Positions 24,201 through 33,380 of a DNA stretch of 64,000 nt are shown here, piece after piece. Origin of the DNA: Agromyces sp. Soil535 (GTDB lineage: Bacteria; Actinomycetota; Actinomycetes; Actinomycetales; Microbacteriaceae); NCBI RefSeq assembly GCF_001428255.1, contig NZ_LMRW01000004.1, positions 86,034 to 150,033 on the forward strand. Reading direction: 5' to 3'. Under the pieces are notes generated by a model. The model did no database searches, was not told the DNA's origin, and was given only the letters and a program-made list of their open reading frames with translations. Each line of letters opens with the position of its first letter. Within the stretch, counting starts at the first letter, position 1. The translations under genes and the position numbers were made by a program.

Positions 24201-26795
24201 CTACTGAGGCGCACCCGAGAGCACGCTGGCATCCCGGGCACGTGCGGCGAGCGCGCGCTCGAGCTCGTCGAGCTGCTCTGAGACGAGTCGGTGCAGCGGC
24301 GCGGGCGTCGGGTTCGCGTCGAGCCAGGCGCGGGTCATCGCAGCGAGCTCCTCGTCGACGAGCGGCGAGGGGAACAGGCGCGTCACGACGAGCGAGGCCA
24401 TCGTGAAGCTCCGCTCCGCCCAGGTGCGCTGGAGCATCGCGAAGTAGTCGGGCACGGTGGAGGCGAGCAGCTCGGGTGCGAGGGTGCGCCGCCAGCCCTC
24501 TGCGACGGCGCGGGCGAGGTCGTTCGAGAGGCTCGTGTCGGTCGCGACCCGCCGCCACGCGGCATCCTTCACGGCCTGGTCGGGGCGAGCGGCGCGGGCC
24601 GTCTCGGCGAGCTGACGGCCCTTCGCCGTGTCGTCCTGCGCGAGCGCGGCGTCGATCTCCTCGTCGGATGCCGCGCCGAGGGCCGCCCGCGCGGTCACGA
24701 GCTCCCAGCGCAGGTCGAGATCGACCTCGAGGCCGGGAAGCACGATCGACCCGTCGAGGAGGCTGCCGAGCACGTCGGCGTGCGCCTGGGTCGCCGCGAG
24801 CCGCGTGAACGCCTTGACGAACTGGAGCTGCGTGTCGGAGCCCGTCTCGGCGAGCTCGGCGAGAGCCCACACGGCGTCGCCCGTCTCGGCGGCGAGGCGC
24901 TCGCGATGATCGTTCGCGAGGTAGCGGCCGACCGCGAGTTCGAGCCGGGTGAGCGCGAGCCCTCGGGCGGCGGACTGGGTCTCGTGGCCGACGCTGCCGA
25001 GCACGAGGCGCACGAACTCGCTCGCGGGAAGCTCGGCGTCGCGCACGGCGTCCCACGCCGAGCCGAGCACCACGGCGCGGGCGACCGGGTCGGCGAGGTC
25101 GGCGAGGCGCGCGACCGCCGTGGCGAACGACGGCTCGTCGAGGCGCACCTTCGCATACGTGAGGTCGTCGTCGTTCACGAGCAGCAGCATGGGGCGCGGC
25201 ACGCCGACGAGCCCGGGCACGTCGGTCGAGGCGCCGTCGACGTCGAGCTCCACGCGGAGGGTGCGCACGAGGGCGCCTGCGGGGTCGCTCGAATAGCAGC
25301 CGATGGCGACCCGGTGCGGTCGGAGCGTCGGATGCGACGGAGCCGCCGTCTGCTCGACACGGACCGCCGTGATGAGGCCCGCGGCAGTTCCACTGAGCTC
25401 CGTCGAAGTGTCCGTCTCGACGACGGCCCGCAGGGTGTTGACGCCGGCCGTCTCGAGCCAGAGCTCCGACCAGCGGGTGAGCTCGCGGCCGCTGGCGCGC
25501 TCGAGCTCGTCGAGCAGGTCGCGGAGCGTCGCGCTGCCGCTCGCGTGTGCCGTGAGGTAGGCGCCGACGCCCCGCTGGAACGCTTCGAGGCCGACCCAGG
25601 CGACGAGCTGCTTCAGCACGGAGGCGCCCTTGTCGTACGTGATCCCGTCGAAGTTCACCTCGACGTCGCCGAGGTCGCGGATCTCGGCGACGATCGGATG
25701 CGTCGAGGGGAGCTGGTCCTGCTCGGCCGCGTGCGTCTTCTCGTCGCTCGCGAACGTGGCCCACACGCCCGTGAACTCGGTCACCTGCGACGTGGCGAGG
25801 GTCGACGCCCAGGTGGCGAACGACTCGTTCAGCCACAGGTCGTTCCACCACTTCATGGTCACGGAGTTGCCGAACCACATGTGGCTGAGCTCGTGCAGCA
25901 CGACGATGGCCCGCTGTTCGCGCCGTGCGTCGGAGACGCGGGAACGGAACAGGTAGCTCTCGTTGAACGTGACGGCGCCCACGTTCTCCATGGCGCCCCA
26001 GTTGTACTCGGGCACGAAGATCTGGTCGTACTTGCCATACGGGTACGGCGCGCCGAAGGCGGCCTCGTAGAAGCCGAGCCCCGCTTGCACGGTCTCGAAC
26101 ATCACGTCGGGCTCGGCGTACCGCGCGAGCGATGCCCTGGTGAACAGGCCCAGCGGGATGTCGCGCCCATCGACACTGCGGGCGGTCGCGTGCCAGGCGG
26201 CGTAGGGGCCCGCGACGATCGCGACGATGTAGCTCGAGATCACAGGGCCGGTCTCGAACGCCCAGGTGGCGGTTCCGTCGAGTGTGCCGGGCACTGGCTC
26301 GGGCGAGGGGGCGTTGCTCAGCACCTGCCAGCCGGCCGGCGCCGTGATCGTGAACCGCACCGACGCCTTGAGGTCGGGCTGGTCGAACACCGCGTACACC
26401 CGGTTCGCCTCGGCCACAGCGAACTCGGTGTAGAGGTACACCGCCCCGTCGACGGGGTCGACGAACCGATGCAGGCCCTCACCGGTGTTGGTGTACCGCG
26501 CGTCGGCGACGACGTGGAGTTCGTTCTCCGCCTCGAGGCCCTCGAGCCGGATGCGGGTGCCGTCGCTCACGGTGGCGGGGTCGAGTGCCCTTCCGTTGAG
26601 CGTCAGCTCGTGGATGGCGTCGGTGCACGCCTCGATGAACGTCGATGCCCCGGGCGTACCGCGGAACCGCGCCGCCGTCTCGCTGCGGAACCGCTCGCCG
26701 TCGCCCGTGAGGTCGAGCACGACCTCGTACTCGGGCGCGCTCACCGTGGCGGCGCGCTCCTCGGCCTCGAGGCGGGTGAGGTTCGCAGCTGGCAT
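24201..26795 (-). CDS. pepN: Aminopeptidase N (M1 family), copy 1
   Basis: Zinc aminopeptidase that trims N-terminal residues from peptides, cytosolic. GAMEN at 267-271, zinc site HELSHMWFGN at 301-310 and the third ligand Glu in WLNESFATWA (E324). C-terminal ERAP1-like helical domain completes 864 residues. ATG at 26795 is chosen over 26810 because it aligns with the paralogue (MPxxNLTRxEAEERAA) and has GGAGGG (26803-26808) upstream. The paralogue lies at 30690-33257. Confidence 0.95.
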   Translation of the reverse strand: MPAANLTRLEAEERAATVSAPEYEVVLDLTGDGERFRSETAARFRGTPGASTFIEACTDAIHELTLNGRALDPATVSDGTRIRLEGLEAENELHVVADARYTNTGEGLHRFVDPVDGAVYLYTEFAVAEANRVYAVFDQPDLKASVRFTITAPAGWQVLSNAPSPEPVPGTLDGTATWAFETGPVISSYIVAIVAGPYAAWHATARSVDGRDIPLGLFTRASLARYAEPDVMFETVQAGLGFYEAAFGAPYPYGKYDQIFVPEYNWGAMENVGAVTFNESYLFRSRVSDARREQRAIVVLHELSHMWFGNSVTMKWWNDLWLNESFATWASTLATSQVTEFTGVWATFASDEKTHAAEQDQLPSTHPIVAEIRDLGDVEVNFDGITYDKGASVLKQLVAWVGLEAFQRGVGAYLTAHASGSATLRDLLDELERASGRELTRWSELWLETAGVNTLRAVVETDTSTELSGTAAGLITAVRVEQTAAPSHPTLRPHRVAIGCYSSDPAGALVRTLRVELDVDGASTDVPGLVGVPRPMLLLVNDDDLTYAKVRLDEPSFATAVARLADLADPVARAVVLGSAWDAVRDAELPASEFVRLVLGSVGHETQSAARGLALTRLELAVGRYLANDHRERLAAETGDAVWALAELAETGSDTQLQFVKAFTRLAATQAHADVLGSLLDGSIVLPGLEVDLDLRWELVTARAALGAASDEEIDAALAQDDTAKGRQLAETARAARPDQAVKDAAWRRVATDTSLSNDLARAVAEGWRRTLAPELLASTVPDYFAMLQRTWAERSFTMASLVVTRLFPSPLVDEELAAMTRAWLDANPTPAPLHRLVSEQLDELERALAARARDASVLSGAPQ

Positions 26796-26829
26796 CGATG
26801 GGCCCTCCATGTCGGTGTGCCCAGCCAGC

Positions 26830-27552
26830 CTATCGACGGTCGTCGGACGGCCCCTGCTCGGAGGAAGGTCCGTGCGACGAGAGCAGGCCGTGTTCGTACG
26901 CCAGGATCACGAGGTGCACGCGGTCACGTGCGTCGAGCTTCTGAAGGATTCGGCCGACGTGCGTCTTCACGGTCGACTCGGAGACGTGGAAGCGCGCGGC
27001 GAGCTCGGCGTTGTTGAGGCCCTCCGCGACGGCGACGAGGATCTCCCGTTCGCGTGGGGTCAGGGTGTCGAGCATCGCCGAGGCCGGCCGGGCGGCGCCG
27101 GGCATCGCCGGCAGCTCGCCGGCGAAGAGCTCGATCATGCGCCGGGTGATGCGCGGTGAGAGCGTGGCGTCGCCGGAGTGCACGGTGCGGATCGCCGCGA
27201 CGAGCTCATGCGGGCGAACGTCCTTCAGGAGGAATCCGCTCGCACCGGCGCGGATGGCGGCGAACGCGTACTCGTCGAGGTCGAACGTCGTCAGGACGAT
27301 GACGCGTGGGGCGCGCTCCGCGGCGGTCACCGCGGCGGTCGCTGCGATTCCGTCGACCACCGGCATCCGCACGTCCATGAGCATCACGTCGATCGCAGTG
27401 GAGCGTGCGAGCTCGATCGCCGCGGCGCCGTCACCCGCCTCCCCGACGACGGAGAAGTCGGGCTCCGCCTCGAGCACCATGCGGAAGCCGGTGCGCACGA
27501 GCGCCTGGTCGTCGACGATCGCAATGCGGATGCCGGTCGGCCGGGCGGTCAT
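26830..27552 (-). CDS. Response regulator, NarL/LuxR type
   Basis: 240 residues. The receiver domain has phospho-acceptor D60 in MLMDVRMP with the acidic pair in IVDDQ (D14, D15) and the Lys in FLLKDVRP. The LuxR-type HTH near 170-225 reads LTPREREILVAVAEGLNNAELAARFHVSESTVKTHVGRI. Its start overlaps the kinase stop as ATGA, so kinase and regulator form one unit. Likely targets are the ABC genes just upstream in the same direction (inference). Confidence 0.93.
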   Translation of the reverse strand: MTARPTGIRIAIVDDQALVRTGFRMVLEAEPDFSVVGEAGDGAAAIELARSTAIDVMLMDVRMPVVDGIAATAAVTAAERAPRVIVLTTFDLDEYAFAAIRAGASGFLLKDVRPHELVAAIRTVHSGDATLSPRITRRMIELFAGELPAMPGAARPASAMLDTLTPREREILVAVAEGLNNAELAARFHVSESTVKTHVGRILQKLDARDRVHLVILAYEHGLLSSHGPSSEQGPSDDRR

Positions 27553-28754
27553 GCGGCTCCCTCGGGTCGATCGGATGCCGCCTGGAGCGTGGCCTGGAGC
27601 CGCCACCCGCCGCCGGGTCGGGGGCCCGCGTCAAGGGTGCCGCCGTACAGCGCCACTCGCTCGCGGAGGCCCGCGAGGCCACGGCCGGCGCCGGTGATCT
27701 GCGTGGCCGGATGCGTCGCGTCGTCCTCGACGACGACGGTGACGACCTCGTCGCCACGCTCGATCCGCACGTCGACGTGCTGTGCGTCAGCGGCGTGTCG
27801 GAGCGCGTTCGTGAGGCCCTCCTGCACGATCCGGTAGACCGCGAGCTGCAGGGCGGGCTCGGTGATCGCCGCACCCGAGGTGGTCAGGCGCACGGGAAGT
27901 CGCGCGGCGCGGAATCCGTCGACGAGACCTGGGATCGCCGCGACATCCGGCTGCGGCGAACGCTCGGCGGCGGCATCGGTCGGCCCGGTCAGCACGCCGA
28001 GCATGCGTCGCATCTCGCCGAGGGCGTCGCGCCCGGCGTCGGCGACGTGGCGCATCGCCTCGGCTGCGCGCTCGGGATCGCGCGCGGCGGTCGCGGCGGA
28101 TCCCTCCGCGAGCGTGATCATGACGGTGAGGCCGTGGGAGACGATGTCGTGCATCTCCCGGGCGATTCGGGAACGCTCCTGTGCGGCGGCGAGCTGAGCC
28201 TGCTGGTCGCGTTCCCGCACGAGGTCGTGCGCACGTGCGATGAGCGCGTCGAGGTATCGGCGTCGGTTTCCTACGGTCACGCCGATGAGCGTCGCGATGA
28301 GCATGAACACGGCGAACGCGATCGACGAGCCGAAGGCGTCGAACTCGAAGGGTTCGACGACCAGGGCGCTTCGCAGCCCGGTCGACAGGTACGACGCGAA
28401 CGTGCCCACCGCGACGGACGTGCCGAAGCCGATCCATGCGGCACGCGTCGACTCGTACACCGCGAGCGCGTACAGGGCGATCAGGATCGCGAGCGTATCG
28501 ATCGATCCGGACGGGGCGGACACCAGGCACGCGAGCCAGGCGAGTCCCAGCACGAGCCACGGATGCGTTCGACGGAGCATCAGCAGCGCGACGCTCGCCG
28601 CCACCACCGCGGCCACCTGCATGACGGTCAGCCAGATCGGGAGCCCGTGCTGCACCGAGGTCACGATCGTGTTGACGATCGTCGGAACGCCGTAGACCCC
28701 GGCGAGCAGGCCATCGGTGAGACGCGGATGCCGCGCCCAGAACTGCCGGATCAC
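27549..28754 (-). CDS. Sensor histidine kinase (HisKA_3, NarL partner)
   Basis: About 401 residues. Four to five N-terminal membrane segments are followed by a dimerisation motif with phospho-acceptor His in REMHDIVSHG, then an ATPase domain ending in GRGLAGLRERVALYGG. GTG at 28754 is chosen because the longer frame, starting at GTG 28793, would read through half of the 28774-28822 hairpin; the start at 28754 also makes a GTGA overlap with the alternative permease stop at 28751. Neither start has a convincing ribosome site. It pairs with the regulator by ATGA overlap. Confidence 0.88.
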   Translation of the reverse strand: MIRQFWARHPRLTDGLLAGVYGVPTIVNTIVTSVQHGLPIWLTVMQVAAVVAASVALLMLRRTHPWLVLGLAWLACLVSAPSGSIDTLAILIALYALAVYESTRAAWIGFGTSVAVGTFASYLSTGLRSALVVEPFEFDAFGSSIAFAVFMLIATLIGVTVGNRRRYLDALIARAHDLVRERDQQAQLAAAQERSRIAREMHDIVSHGLTVMITLAEGSAATAARDPERAAEAMRHVADAGRDALGEMRRMLGVLTGPTDAAAERSPQPDVAAIPGLVDGFRAARLPVRLTTSGAAITEPALQLAVYRIVQEGLTNALRHAADAQHVDVRIERGDEVVTVVVEDDATHPATQITGAGRGLAGLRERVALYGGTLDAGPRPGGGWRLQATLQAASDRPEGAA

Positions 28755-28773
28755 ACCGGGCGGTTTCGGCAGG

Positions 28774-28822
28774 CGCGGCTCGCCCCCGACCACCGCGTCC
28801 GGGTGGTCGGGGGCGAGCCGCG
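28774..28822 (-). terminator. 21-bp perfect hairpin between ABC permease and histidine kinase
   Basis: The 21 bases at 28822-28802 (read on this strand) are perfectly complementary to 28794-28774, with a 7-base loop. No T-tract follows. It sits where the permease should end and before the kinase frame, so it may terminate or attenuate the ABC operon, limiting read-through into the two-component genes. It also covers the place where the permease reading frame lacks its expected stop. Confidence 0.7.
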
Positions 28823-29667
28823 TCGCGCTTCACGAGCAGCGTGGCGGCCGCCGTGCCCGACGCGGCGACCCAGCCGAGCACCACGAGCAGGTCCTGCCAG
28901 GCCGTGAGCGTCTCGGTGCCCGTGATCTCGGTGGGGGCGAACATGTTCTTTCCGGCCATGGAGAGCAGGTACGGGTGGATGTCCTGCGCCCAGTCCGACG
29001 GGATCATCTGGAGGATCGTCGGCACGACCAGGATGAACGCCAACACGATGCTGATGCCGCCGGCGCTCGAGCGCACCATGGTGCCGACACCGAGCGAGAA
29101 CACGGCGAGGAGCGCCAGGTACAGCGCCGCGCCGAGGATCGGCATGAAGACGTCGGGGTCGGTGAGGCTCGCCGAGATGTCGTAGCCCGAGTACGCGGCC
29201 GCAGAGACGAAATACGCGCCGATCCCCGCCACCAGGCTGACGACGTAGGTCACGACGAAGAGCACGGCGGCCTTCGCGGCGAGTGCGGGGAGGCGCTTGG
29301 GCACCGCGATGAACGTCGACCGAGCCATGCCCGTGCTGTACTCGCCGGTGATGACGAGCACGCCGAGCACCGCGACGACGAGCTGCGCGAGGAAGACGCC
29401 GAACGTGGAGGACTGGACGAGGAGGCCGGCCTGCGCCGCGGCGCCGCCGCCCAGGGCGCCGGAGGCGATCTCGTCGCCGCTGACGACGGTGCGCGTCAGC
29501 GCGAGGGCGAGCCCGAGCATGACCACGACGACGGAGAGGTACGACCAGACGGTCGACCGCAGCGTCCGCAGCTTGATCCACTCGGAACGGAGCACGCCGC
29601 CGAAGCTCAGCGAGGTCGCTGGGGAGTGCGGCGCGACTCGCGGCGCGGTAGGGGTGATGGTGGTCAT
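28819..29667 (-). CDS. ABC transporter permease (ABC-2 type); no stop codon at the usual place
   Basis: Membrane subunit of a two-gene exporter. The conserved part (283 residues) has six hydrophobic segments from about residue 40 and ends in ATLLVKRDA, where family members normally stop. Here the frame continues without a stop to 27787, giving an Arg-rich tail read out of frame through the kinase gene. A one-base shift near the hairpin would end the protein at 28751, with stop TGA overlapping the kinase GTG start. The coordinates given cover only the conserved part. Start ATG overlaps the ATPase stop (ATGA). Confidence 0.75.
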
Positions 29668-30575
29668 CGGAGTGCCTCCGTACGGTATTCGACGGCGTCG
29701 GCGGTGAGGGCCATGTAGGCCTCCTCGAGCGACGCGTTCTGTTGGGTGAGTTCGTGGATCGCGAGGGCGTGTTGCGCGGCGAGGTCGCCGATGCCCGATG
29801 CCTCGATGCCGGTGACCTCGAGCGCGCCCGTCTCCGACCGCATGACGGTCACGTCGGGGCCTGCGAGCAGGTCTGCGAGTTGCGACGCGTGCGGCGAGCG
29901 CACGTGCACACGGGAGCGGGTGCCGCCCGCGATGACCTCGGCGACCGGGGCATCCGTGATGATGCGGCCCTTGCCGAGCACGATGAGGTGGTCGGCGGTG
30001 AGGGCCATCTCGCTCATCAGGTGCGATGAGAGGAAGATGGTGCGCCCCTCGGCGGCCAGGTTGCGCACGAGCCGGCGAACCCAGAGCACGCCCTCGGGGT
30101 CGAGCCCGTTGACGGGCTCGTCGAAGAGGAGCGTGGCCGGGTCGCCGAGCAGCGCTGCGGCGATGCCGAGGCGCTGGCCCATGCCGAGCGAGAATCCGCC
30201 GACTCGCTTGCGGGCGACCGACTCGAGTCCGGTGAGCTCGATGACCTCGCGCACGCGTTGCCGGCCGATGCCGTGCGTGGCCGCCATGGCCAGGAGGTGG
30301 TGCTCGGCGGTTCGGCCGGTGTGCACCGCCTTCGCGTCGAGGAGCGCGCCCACCTCGTGCAGCGGTGCCCGATGCCGGGCGAACGGCTTCCCGTTGACCG
30401 TGACGTGCCCGGCGCTCGGGCGGTCGAGTCCCACGATCATGCGCATCGTGGTCGACTTGCCGGCGCCGTTCGGGCCGAGGAAGCCGGTGACGCGTCCGGG
30501 GGGCACGGTGAAGTCGAGGCCGTCGACGGCGGTCTTCGCGCCGTATCGCTTGGTGAGTCCTTCTGCAGTGATCAT
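29664..30575 (-). CDS. ABC transporter ATP-binding protein (BcrA-like)
   Basis: 303 residues. Walker A GPNGAGKST at about 34-42, a FSLGMGQRLGIAAALLG signature (LGMGQ in place of LSGGQ, usual for this exporter group) and Walker B ATLLFDEP, followed by a C-terminal regulatory extension. It pairs with the following permease, and such exporters next to a NarL-type two-component system often confer resistance to peptide antibiotics or envelope stress. ATG at 30575 is the first good start; the longer frame contains the palindrome region. Confidence 0.9.
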   Translation of the reverse strand: MITAEGLTKRYGAKTAVDGLDFTVPPGRVTGFLGPNGAGKSTTMRMIVGLDRPSAGHVTVNGKPFARHRAPLHEVGALLDAKAVHTGRTAEHHLLAMAATHGIGRQRVREVIELTGLESVARKRVGGFSLGMGQRLGIAAALLGDPATLLFDEPVNGLDPEGVLWVRRLVRNLAAEGRTIFLSSHLMSEMALTADHLIVLGKGRIITDAPVAEVIAGGTRSRVHVRSPHASQLADLLAGPDVTVMRSETGALEVTGIEASGIGDLAAQHALAIHELTQQNASLEEAYMALTADAVEYRTEALR

Positions 30576-30628
30576 GGCTTCGACGCTACGGATGCCGCGA
30601 GTCCGGCACATCGGACCCCGGGACGGTT

Positions 30629-30675
30629 TCGGGGCGGCGGGCGGTGGTACCGAGGTACCACGCCCGCCGCCCCGA
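30629..30675 (-). terminator. Strong hairpin terminator after pepN copy 2
   Basis: Arms at 30629-30650 and 30655-30675 pair over about 21 bp with a single-base bulge and a four-base loop (CGAG on the plus strand). It lies 15 bases beyond the pepN stop and before the ABC ATPase start, so it separates the two transcription units. Confidence 0.75.
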
Positions 30676-30689
30676 GGGATGACGTGCGG

Positions 30690-33257
30690 CTACGCGTCCT
30701 GCGCGTCGCGCTCCTGCGCGGCGAGCGCCCGGTCGATGCCCGCGAGACGTTCGACCACGAGGCGTCGGAGTGCCGGCACGTCGGGGTGCGAGTCGAGCCA
30801 TGCACGGCTCGCGTCGGCGAGCGCCAAGTTCGCGAGCGGCGACGGGTAGAGGCCGTCGACCAGCTTCTCGGCGATCGCGTAGCTGCGCGCCTCCCAGATC
30901 GGCTCGAGCATCGCGAAGTACCGCTCGACGAACGCCTCGAGCAGTGCCGGGTCGCTCGCCCGGAGGAAGCCCTCAGCCGTCTCGCGCACGACGGTGTTCG
31001 TCGCGGTGTCGACGTCGATGAGCGACGACCATGCGCGCTCCTTGCCCTCGAGGGTCTGGATCGCGGCGCGGGCGTGCGCGGCGGACTGCTGGCCGGTCGC
31101 CGTGTTGTCGCTCGCGAGCCGCTCGTCGATCTCGGCGTCGCCGGCGCGCCCTGCGGCGACCAGCGCGATGAGCAGCTCCCAGCCGAGGTCGGTGTCGATC
31201 TCGAGGCCCTGGAGCGCGAGCGACCCGTCGTAGAGCGCGGCGAGCTGGTCGACGTGGGAACCCGCTTCGGCGATGGCGGCGAAGTTCATCACGAACTGGA
31301 ACTGCGCGTCGCTGCCGGGCGCGGCCTCCTGGGCGAGGTGCCAGAAGCCGTCGGCGAGGGCACGGCGGGATTCGGCACGGCGCTCGGGCGTCGTATAGGC
31401 GCTCGCGGCCAGGACCGCGTTCGCGAGCACGATGCGCAGCGTCGTGGATTCGGTCTCGCTCGCGATGTTGCCGAGCACGAGCGCCAGGTAGTCGCTCGCG
31501 CGGGTCTCCGCGTCGCGCGTGGCATCCCACACCGAGCTCCAGACGAGGGCACGTGCCAGCGGGTCCGCGATCTCGGAGAGGTTCGCGAGGGCGACGCCGT
31601 GCGAGGCCTCGTCGAGCCGGATCTTCGCATAGGCGAGGTCGTCGTCGTTGAGCAGCACGAGGTCGGGGCGGGCGAGCCCCACGAGCTCGCCGATCTCGGT
31701 GCGCTCGCCGTCGACGTCGAGCTCCACGCGATGGTCGCGCACCAGCTTGCCGGCGGTGAGGTTGTAGAAGCCGATCGCGAGGCGGTGCGGCCTGATCGTG
31801 GCGTGATCGGCGGGCGCCGACTGCAGCACCGCGAAGGAGGTGATGGCGCCCGCGCCATCCGTCGCGATCTCGGGACGCAGCGTGTTCACGCCCGCGGTCT
31901 CGAGCCAGAGCCCCGACCAGTCCGAGAGGTCGCGACCGCTCGCGATCTCGAGCTCGGCGAGCAGGTCGGCCAGCGTGGTGTTGCCCCACGCGTGCTTCGT
32001 GAAGTAGGCGGAGACGCCCTGGAAGAACGCGTCGACGCCGACCCACGCGACGAGCTGCTTCAGCACCGACCCGCCCTTGGCGTAGGTGATGCCGTCGAAG
32101 TTGACCTGCACGTCCTCGAGGTCGTTGATGGTCGCGACGACCGGATGCGTCGAGGGCAGCTGGTCCTGGCGGTACGCCCAGCTCTTCTCCATCGAGTTGA
32201 ACGTGGTCCATGCCTCGGTCCATTCGGTGGCCTCTGCGGTGGCGATCGTGGAGGCCCACTCGGCGAACGACTCGTTCAGCCACAGGTCGTTCCACCACTT
32301 CATGGTCACGAGGTCGCCGAACCACATGTGCGCGAGCTCGTGCAGGATCGTGACGACGCGGCGCTCGCGCACGGCATCCGTCACCTTGGAGCGGAAGACG
32401 TAGGACTCGGTGAAGGTCACCGCGCCCGCGTTCTCCATGGCGCCGGCGTTGTACTCGGGTACGAACATCTGGTCGTACTTCTCGAAGGGGTACGGCACGC
32501 CGAACTTCCCCTCGAAGTACTCGAAGCCCTGCTTGGTCTTCTCGAAGATGTAGTCGGCGTCGAGGTACTGCGAGAGGCTCTTGCGGCTGAAGACGCCGAG
32601 CGGGATGACGCGGCCGTCGGCAGAGGTGAGCTCGTCGCGAACGACCGCGTAGGGTCCGGCGACGAGCGCAGTGATGTAGCTCGAGATGCGGGGGGTGGGC
32701 GTGAACGACCACGTCTTCGCCGGGGTGTCGGTCGAGCCCGTCGAGACCGCGTCGACGGGCGCGGGCGTGGGGGAGTTCGACACGACCTCCCAGTGCGCGG
32801 GGGCGGTCAGGGTGAAGCGGAACGACGCCTTCAGGTCGGGCTGCTCGAACACCGCGAACATGCGCCGCGAGTCGGGCACCTCGAACTGCGTGTAGAGGTA
32901 CGCCTCGCCATCGACGGGGTCGACGAACCGGTGCAGTCCCTCGCCCGTGTGCATGTACCGGCCGTCGGCGACGACGACGAGCTCGTTCTCGGCGGCGAGG
33001 CTCGGCAGCTGGATGCGCACCCCGTCGCTCACCTCGGCCGGGTCGAGCGCGACCCCGTTCAGGGTGACCGAGTGCACCTCGGCCGTGATCGCATCGATGA
33101 ACGTCGAGGCACCCTCGGTCGCGGCGAACCGCACCGTCGTCCGGCTGCGGAACACGTCCGGCCCGGTGGTCACGTCGAGCACGACGTCGTAGTCGTGCAC
33201 CGTCACGAGCGCAGCGCGCTCCTCGGCTTCGATTCTGGTGAGGTTCTCTCCGGGCAC
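30690..33257 (-). CDS. pepN: Aminopeptidase N (M1 family), copy 2
   Basis: 855-residue zinc aminopeptidase. GAMEN at 272-276, HELAHMWFGD at 306-315 and the third ligand E329 in WLNESFAEW. It aligns with the copy at 24201-26795 almost without gaps over the first 330 residues apart from a short insert near 170-185, so the two are paralogues with full active sites. Actinobacteria usually carry pepN near clpP/tig, as here. A promoter-like TAGGCT lies upstream around 33315. Different substrate ranges or expression are possible. Confidence 0.95.
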   Translation of the reverse strand: MPGENLTRIEAEERAALVTVHDYDVVLDVTTGPDVFRSRTTVRFAATEGASTFIDAITAEVHSVTLNGVALDPAEVSDGVRIQLPSLAAENELVVVADGRYMHTGEGLHRFVDPVDGEAYLYTQFEVPDSRRMFAVFEQPDLKASFRFTLTAPAHWEVVSNSPTPAPVDAVSTGSTDTPAKTWSFTPTPRISSYITALVAGPYAVVRDELTSADGRVIPLGVFSRKSLSQYLDADYIFEKTKQGFEYFEGKFGVPYPFEKYDQMFVPEYNAGAMENAGAVTFTESYVFRSKVTDAVRERRVVTILHELAHMWFGDLVTMKWWNDLWLNESFAEWASTIATAEATEWTEAWTTFNSMEKSWAYRQDQLPSTHPVVATINDLEDVQVNFDGITYAKGGSVLKQLVAWVGVDAFFQGVSAYFTKHAWGNTTLADLLAELEIASGRDLSDWSGLWLETAGVNTLRPEIATDGAGAITSFAVLQSAPADHATIRPHRLAIGFYNLTAGKLVRDHRVELDVDGERTEIGELVGLARPDLVLLNDDDLAYAKIRLDEASHGVALANLSEIADPLARALVWSSVWDATRDAETRASDYLALVLGNIASETESTTLRIVLANAVLAASAYTTPERRAESRRALADGFWHLAQEAAPGSDAQFQFVMNFAAIAEAGSHVDQLAALYDGSLALQGLEIDTDLGWELLIALVAAGRAGDAEIDERLASDNTATGQQSAAHARAAIQTLEGKERAWSSLIDVDTATNTVVRETAEGFLRASDPALLEAFVERYFAMLEPIWEARSYAIAEKLVDGLYPSPLANLALADASRAWLDSHPDVPALRRLVVERLAGIDRALAAQERDAQDA

Positions 33258-33380
33258 GTGCGCTCCTTCGGCGGCTCGTCATCGCGGCTCGTGGCCGCAG
33301 GCAACGTGACCCAGCCTAGTCGCGGGCATGGCGCGCGCATCAGTCTGCGCCAACGCCGTTCGCCCCCGGATGTCGCGGGC

